From Climacteris rufus (Eukaryota > Chordata > Aves > Passeriformes > Climacteridae), in the NCBI GenBank assembly GCA_013398175.1, contig VZRZ01002552.1, positions 125 to 64,124 on the forward strand: a stretch of DNA of 64,000 nt, in the 5' to 3' direction. A program made the translations under genes and the position numbers. Below, piece by piece: positions 60,576-64,000 of this stretch. How positions within the stretch are numbered: position 1 is the first letter of the stretch; each line of letters starts with the position of its first letter. The notes below the pieces were generated by a model. That model was not told where the DNA came from, searched no databases, and saw nothing but the letters and a program-made list of their open reading frames with translations.

Positions 60576-61105
60576 AGTCCTGGTTTTTGGGGGACAGTTA
60601 TTTCTTTTCCTCTAGTGCTGTGTTTTGGATTTAGGATAAGAATCTTGGTAACACCCTGATATTTTAGTTGTTGCTGAGCTTTTCAAGCTCCTCCTACTGC
60701 CTGGCCAGCAAGGAGGCTGGGGCACACGAGAAGCTTGGAGGGGACACAGTGAGGATATCTAACCTAATATGGCCAAAGGGCCGTTTCATACCATATGACA
60801 GCATGCTGAACCGAAAAAATGGGGGGACTTGGCTAGGAGTAGGTGGCTACTGCTCAGGGACTGGTTGGACATCCCTCAGCAGGTGCTGAACAATTGTTGT
60901 ACACCACTTGTTTTGTATTTACCTTGATCATTATTATTTATTTTAACGTTTTAATTTTTTCTCAATTTGTCTGCCTTTTACATCCTGTTAAACTCTCTGT
61001 ATCTCAACCTATGAGTTTTACCTTTTTTCTGATTTCTTCCCCATTCCACCATGAGGGAGCGGCTGTGTGGTGTTTAGCTGCCTGCTGGGTTAAACCACAG
61101 CAACA
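60576..61105 (+). mobile_element. Solo LTR of an avian endogenous retrovirus (degraded)
   Basis: I recognise this 530-bp unit as an LTR family abundant across bird genomes. Landmarks in order are GTCCTGGTTTTTGGGGGACA at the 5' end (60577), GTGTTTTGGATTTAGGATAA (about 60621), GATATTTTAGTTGTTGCTGA (about 60659), GGCCAAAGGGCC and CATACCATATGACAGCATGC before the cap region (about 60771-60806), ACCACTTGTTTTGTATTTAC (about 60903), TATCTCAACCTATGAGTTTT (about 61000), and the 3' end GGGTTAAACCACAGCAACA (61087-61105). The first base is A where TG is expected. The usual TATA and poly(A) boxes are no longer intact, so promoter function is doubtful. No internal retroviral sequence flanks it. No clear target duplication (ATAGA versus GAGGA). 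Small open frames inside it are not genes. Confidence 0.93.
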
Positions 61106-61724
61106 GAGGAAGCTAAAACGTGTCAACTCCACAAGCTCACCTCCTCAGTTTTGACAGAAATGCTAGTAGTTCAAACAACATTCAATGAAAAAAAGAAATT
61201 AAAAATACTCAAGAAATGTAAGCATTAAAGAGAAATGTGAATTCAAAACAGTACTGCTAAAATAGCAAAAATTTAATCAATAATAAAGTCAAGATTCATT
61301 ATTTCTTTTGAGCTTGGTTTCATGATGCCTGAAGTAAGGTTCTGCAGCAGATGAGGGAAAAGCCGCTGCACCAGTATATGGTGGTGGAAATATACATTTC
61401 AATTAAAACACCACAATCTTCTATAGCAATAGCAATCTCCAGTATAACATCCTTGGAGGGTAAAAGGAAGGTAGTAGACCCTTATCACTTAAAAACTAGC
61501 TAAATAAATAAAGAACAAAGAGCAATTTAAGTCAATAAAACTGGTCAAAAGTAATCATGCATTTCAGGAGCGGATTGGAAGAACAAGGAGACACTTTAGC
61601 AAGTTCCAGGGATTTTCTGCTTTTCCAAATACATCATCTGTTCTATTTATTCTCTTTAAACAATATTTAATGTATGTGTATTCCATAAAACTTGAAACTC
61701 AGTATCTTTTCATAGTAGTGCATT
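61106..61724. other. Non-coding, no feature seen
   Basis: AT-rich unique sequence between the solo LTR and the CR1 copy. Nothing recognised. Confidence 0.5.
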
Positions 61725-62178
61725 AGTCTGGGTCTCCTCTATCCAGGGATATACTGGAGCAGGTCCAAAGAAGGGCCATAAATATGATTGAGGGGACTGG
61801 CACATCTCTCATGTGATGAGTGCTTGAGAGAGATGAAATTACTCATCCTACTGAAGGCTCAGGGAGTCTCTTACATACGTGTACTTACACACCTGTTGTG
61901 GGGAAGTAAAGAAACCAGAGCCAGGGTCTTTTCAGTGCCCAGTAATGGGATAAGACGTGACAGGCACAAACTGAAAGACAAAAAAAATCTGTTAAATTCT
62001 AGGAAAAGCTGGGAAATACACTTTCCTCCCCCTTTCCCTGAGGTGATATCATCTTCATCCTTGAAAATTTTCAAAACCTGGCATGTCCTGAGAAACCTGC
62101 TATAGCTGATTCTGTTTTGAGCCGATGTGGTAGACTAGACTGTCTTCAGACTTGCCTTATGTTATTGCTGACAGATTC
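61725..62178 (+). mobile_element. CR1 LINE fragment, plus strand, end of ORF2 and 3' UTR
   Basis: The CR1 landmarks run in order. ACTGGAGCAGGTCCAAAGAA (61752) leads into GGGCCATAAATATGATTGAG, then CTCTCATGTGATGAGTGCTT, GGGTCTTTTCAGTGCCCAGT (61925), GGCACAAACTGAAAGAC (about 61964), TTTTCAAAACCTGGCATGTC (62068), CCTGCTATAGCTGATTCTG (about 62096) and a decayed GACTAGACTGTCTTCAGA (about 62132) near the terminal repeat. It is younger looking than the other three CR1 pieces but 5'-truncated, with stops and indels. The 105-codon frame at 61788-62105 is a decayed piece of this element and chance, not a gene. Confidence 0.9.
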
Positions 62179-63110
62179 TTCACCTCAGTAATGATGAAGT
62201 TCAGTGAAACTTAATTCACCTTATTCTTTCTAGCAATAGATGATTCTTTTGCTCTTAGGCTGGATAACCCAGCCATCCTGTGGAAAAGCCAGTGAGGAAA
62301 GTAGCGGAAGCACCTTTCCTCACACTGTGGAGCCTTCAACCACCTCTCTGTGCACATGTGCCCACAGGAAACAGGCGCTGCTTCCCTTCCCAGTTTAGGG
62401 CTGCACCCATCTGTGCCTGAAGGAGAGAGACCTGGGGTTAACACTCTTCAAATAACTGCTGTGTAAGTTTAAATAACTCCAAAGGAAGCCAGCTGTGTTG
62501 TTGAGATGTGAAAGGCCAGCTTATATAATGAGTTCGCTTGCTGTGGTGAAATAAGGGAGCAAATTTGGACTAAAACCTATAATCCAAACCAGTCAGGATT
62601 TTTCCTGGTTTTTGGAGCTTATGTCTCCCTCCAGAGTATAAAGATAGGAAAGATGGTGTTGGTATTACATATGTAGAGCAGAATGTGTGGACACTTGGAA
62701 TTCCCCATGCCAAATTGATGAACGTTTTACTATCTTCTTTGGGAAGCATCCATAAAAAGCCAGACCAACATTTTCTGAAAGTTACGAAATAGTTATTAAA
62801 AAATGGAAATGTATGCTGTATGTATCTGAAAACTGTCTCGTGAAGCACATATGTTCTATCAAAGGGAACAAATGCATTGCAACATAAGGCTATCACATCT
62901 GTGAATAAAAGCTCCACATACCTCTCAAACCTTATTTTGCTTTCCTTTGGTTTTAACTTCTATCTTAATTGAAAATTTTTTGAATGTAACTGTTTGACAC
63001 AGTTGCAGAGCACAAGACAAAGAAACAAGATAAAACCTGATTTATTGTGTACTGCTGACCAAGACTGTTTTATCCCTGTTTACCCACATCATCTTCTGTT
63101 ATGCTTGCTT
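62179..63110. other. Non-coding, no gene recognised
   Basis: Unique sequence. The 115-codon minus-strand frame (62570-62917) has no recognised domain. Confidence 0.5.
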
Positions 63111-63124
63111 TATATATATATATA
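63111..63124. repeat. (TA)7 microsatellite
   Basis: Seven TA units followed by CACATT. Probably length-polymorphic. Confidence 0.9.
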
Positions 63125-64000
63125 CACATTGAATGAAAGGATAACTACAATATACAGAGAAAATAAAGTAAATTGTGGGAATTGTTTTCTGCTGTCATTC
63201 ATAAATTCAAAAGTTTCGGAATAACTTATTCTCCCTTATTCAAGATCCACAAATCTCTAAATTGCAGTCAGTGAGAAAACTTGCCTCCTTCTAAATGGTC
63301 AGGTCATTGTACATGGAATGTGTTTAGGAGTTTCAGCTCCTTTCTTGTTTTGATTTTTCATCACCACAGTTTAAAGCTGTCAAATTAATAAGGAGAGGTT
63401 CATCTAGGAAAATCATCCAAGATGGACTACTCCAGCAGCCTAACACATATCACTGACTATGTAATGAAAGTCACAGCAAAGCTTCATTCAGATCTTCCTG
63501 TTGCTATAAGTTGAGGATAAATTAATTAGACGTGCAGCTTATGCTAATTAACTGTGAGGTGGCAAGAGAGTTGCAGTGATTTCCACTGTGTAATATAGAT
63601 ATACAGTTCAGCTGCTGACCACTGAAGAGCATGTGTGCTTCTCTCTTCCTTAACATCAGCTTACTGAAATTTCCAGGTTGGGTTAGAATAGCATCCAGCT
63701 GACTTATTTGGATCAGCAAGGAAACAATGAGGGTTGTACGTCGTTGATAAGTCTCAAGTGAAGAAGATGCCCTTACTGTTAGCCTTGAGTGCTCACCACA
63801 GGTCAGGTTACTGTATGTGGAGATATTTTTTTCAGGATCCTTGTGTACAGGTTATGTGGTTGACAGACAACAAGTTGTCTTTGACTGAGTTGGTTTTGAA
63901 TATCAAATCTCTAACTATCCACAAAAGAAAGTAACAACCCATAGTCTTGGAGATACTAATTTCTTGTCTGTGATACCAGGTGTAATGATGATGGGCCTCA
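63125..64000. other. Non-coding, with a small homeodomain-core cluster at 63528-63552
   Basis: Unique AT-rich sequence to the window edge. TAAATTAATTAG (63529-63540) and GCTAATTAAC (63543-63552) lie 3 bp apart around CGTGCAG and suggest paired homeodomain sites. No gene or repeat was recognised. Confidence 0.4.

Noticed and set aside
60668..61154. Two overlapping plus-strand frames with ordinary composition
   Set aside because: They lie inside (the second running about 50 bp past the end of) a solo LTR that carries no gene in this family.
61788..62105. 105-codon plus-strand frame
   Set aside because: It falls wholly inside a CR1 3' fragment and is decayed element sequence.
1..64000. tRNA, rRNA, known microRNA, CRISPR or bacterial-type operon signals
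   Set aside because: No tRNA-like arms, no known microRNA seed-containing mature sequence that I could recognise, no regularly spaced direct repeats, and the sequence is vertebrate in character.

Overview
This window looks like 64 kb of bird nuclear DNA with no protein-coding gene that I can support. The bird assignment rests on the repeats. There are four recognisable fragments of the CR1 LINE, the dominant avian/reptilian retroposon. There is also one LTR of a family I recognise as very common in bird genomes, and T/G-rich low-complexity tracts of a type frequent in birds. No Alu, L1 or other mammalian repeat was seen. I cannot name the species or the locus. A single ambiguous base sits in a long A-tract at 32972, which marks this as a draft assembly.

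Layout. Positions 1-515 are CpG-rich. They hold three inverted CCAAT boxes, a TATA-like box and a polyadenylation signal close together, which is best read as the 3' part of a relatively young endogenous retroviral LTR cut by the window edge. A CpG-island promoter is the alternative. From 516 to 64000 the sequence is AT-rich, and stop codons interrupt all frames. The longest open frame anywhere is 194 codons, antisense to a CR1 copy, and is a chance ORF. CR1 fragments lie at 27320-27480 (minus), 40770-41650 (plus), 59186-59715 (minus) and 61725-62178 (plus). A solo LTR lies at 60576-61105. A perfect two-copy tandem duplication (112 bp, period 116 bp) lies at 57794-58021. Microsatellites, homopolymers, a few perfect hairpins and two G-quadruplex-type motifs make up the rest of the visible structure.

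Between the repeats, several blocks look like conserved non-coding elements of a regulatory gene desert or a very large intron. They are AT-rich but complex, free of recognisable repeats, and dense in TAAT homeodomain cores and POU octamers. The main ones are 31200-32620, 39170-40160, 42640-43300, 43950-45290, 45978-46052 and 55400-55580. This is inference from texture and motif density only. A cross-species alignment would settle each one.

I found no credible undescribed gene system, CRISPR array, tRNA, rRNA or known microRNA. The most checkable oddities are the identical tandem duplication, the CpG-rich LTR-like block at the left edge, the 11-bp perfect inverted repeat at 40483-40513 and the octamer cluster at 42681-42765.
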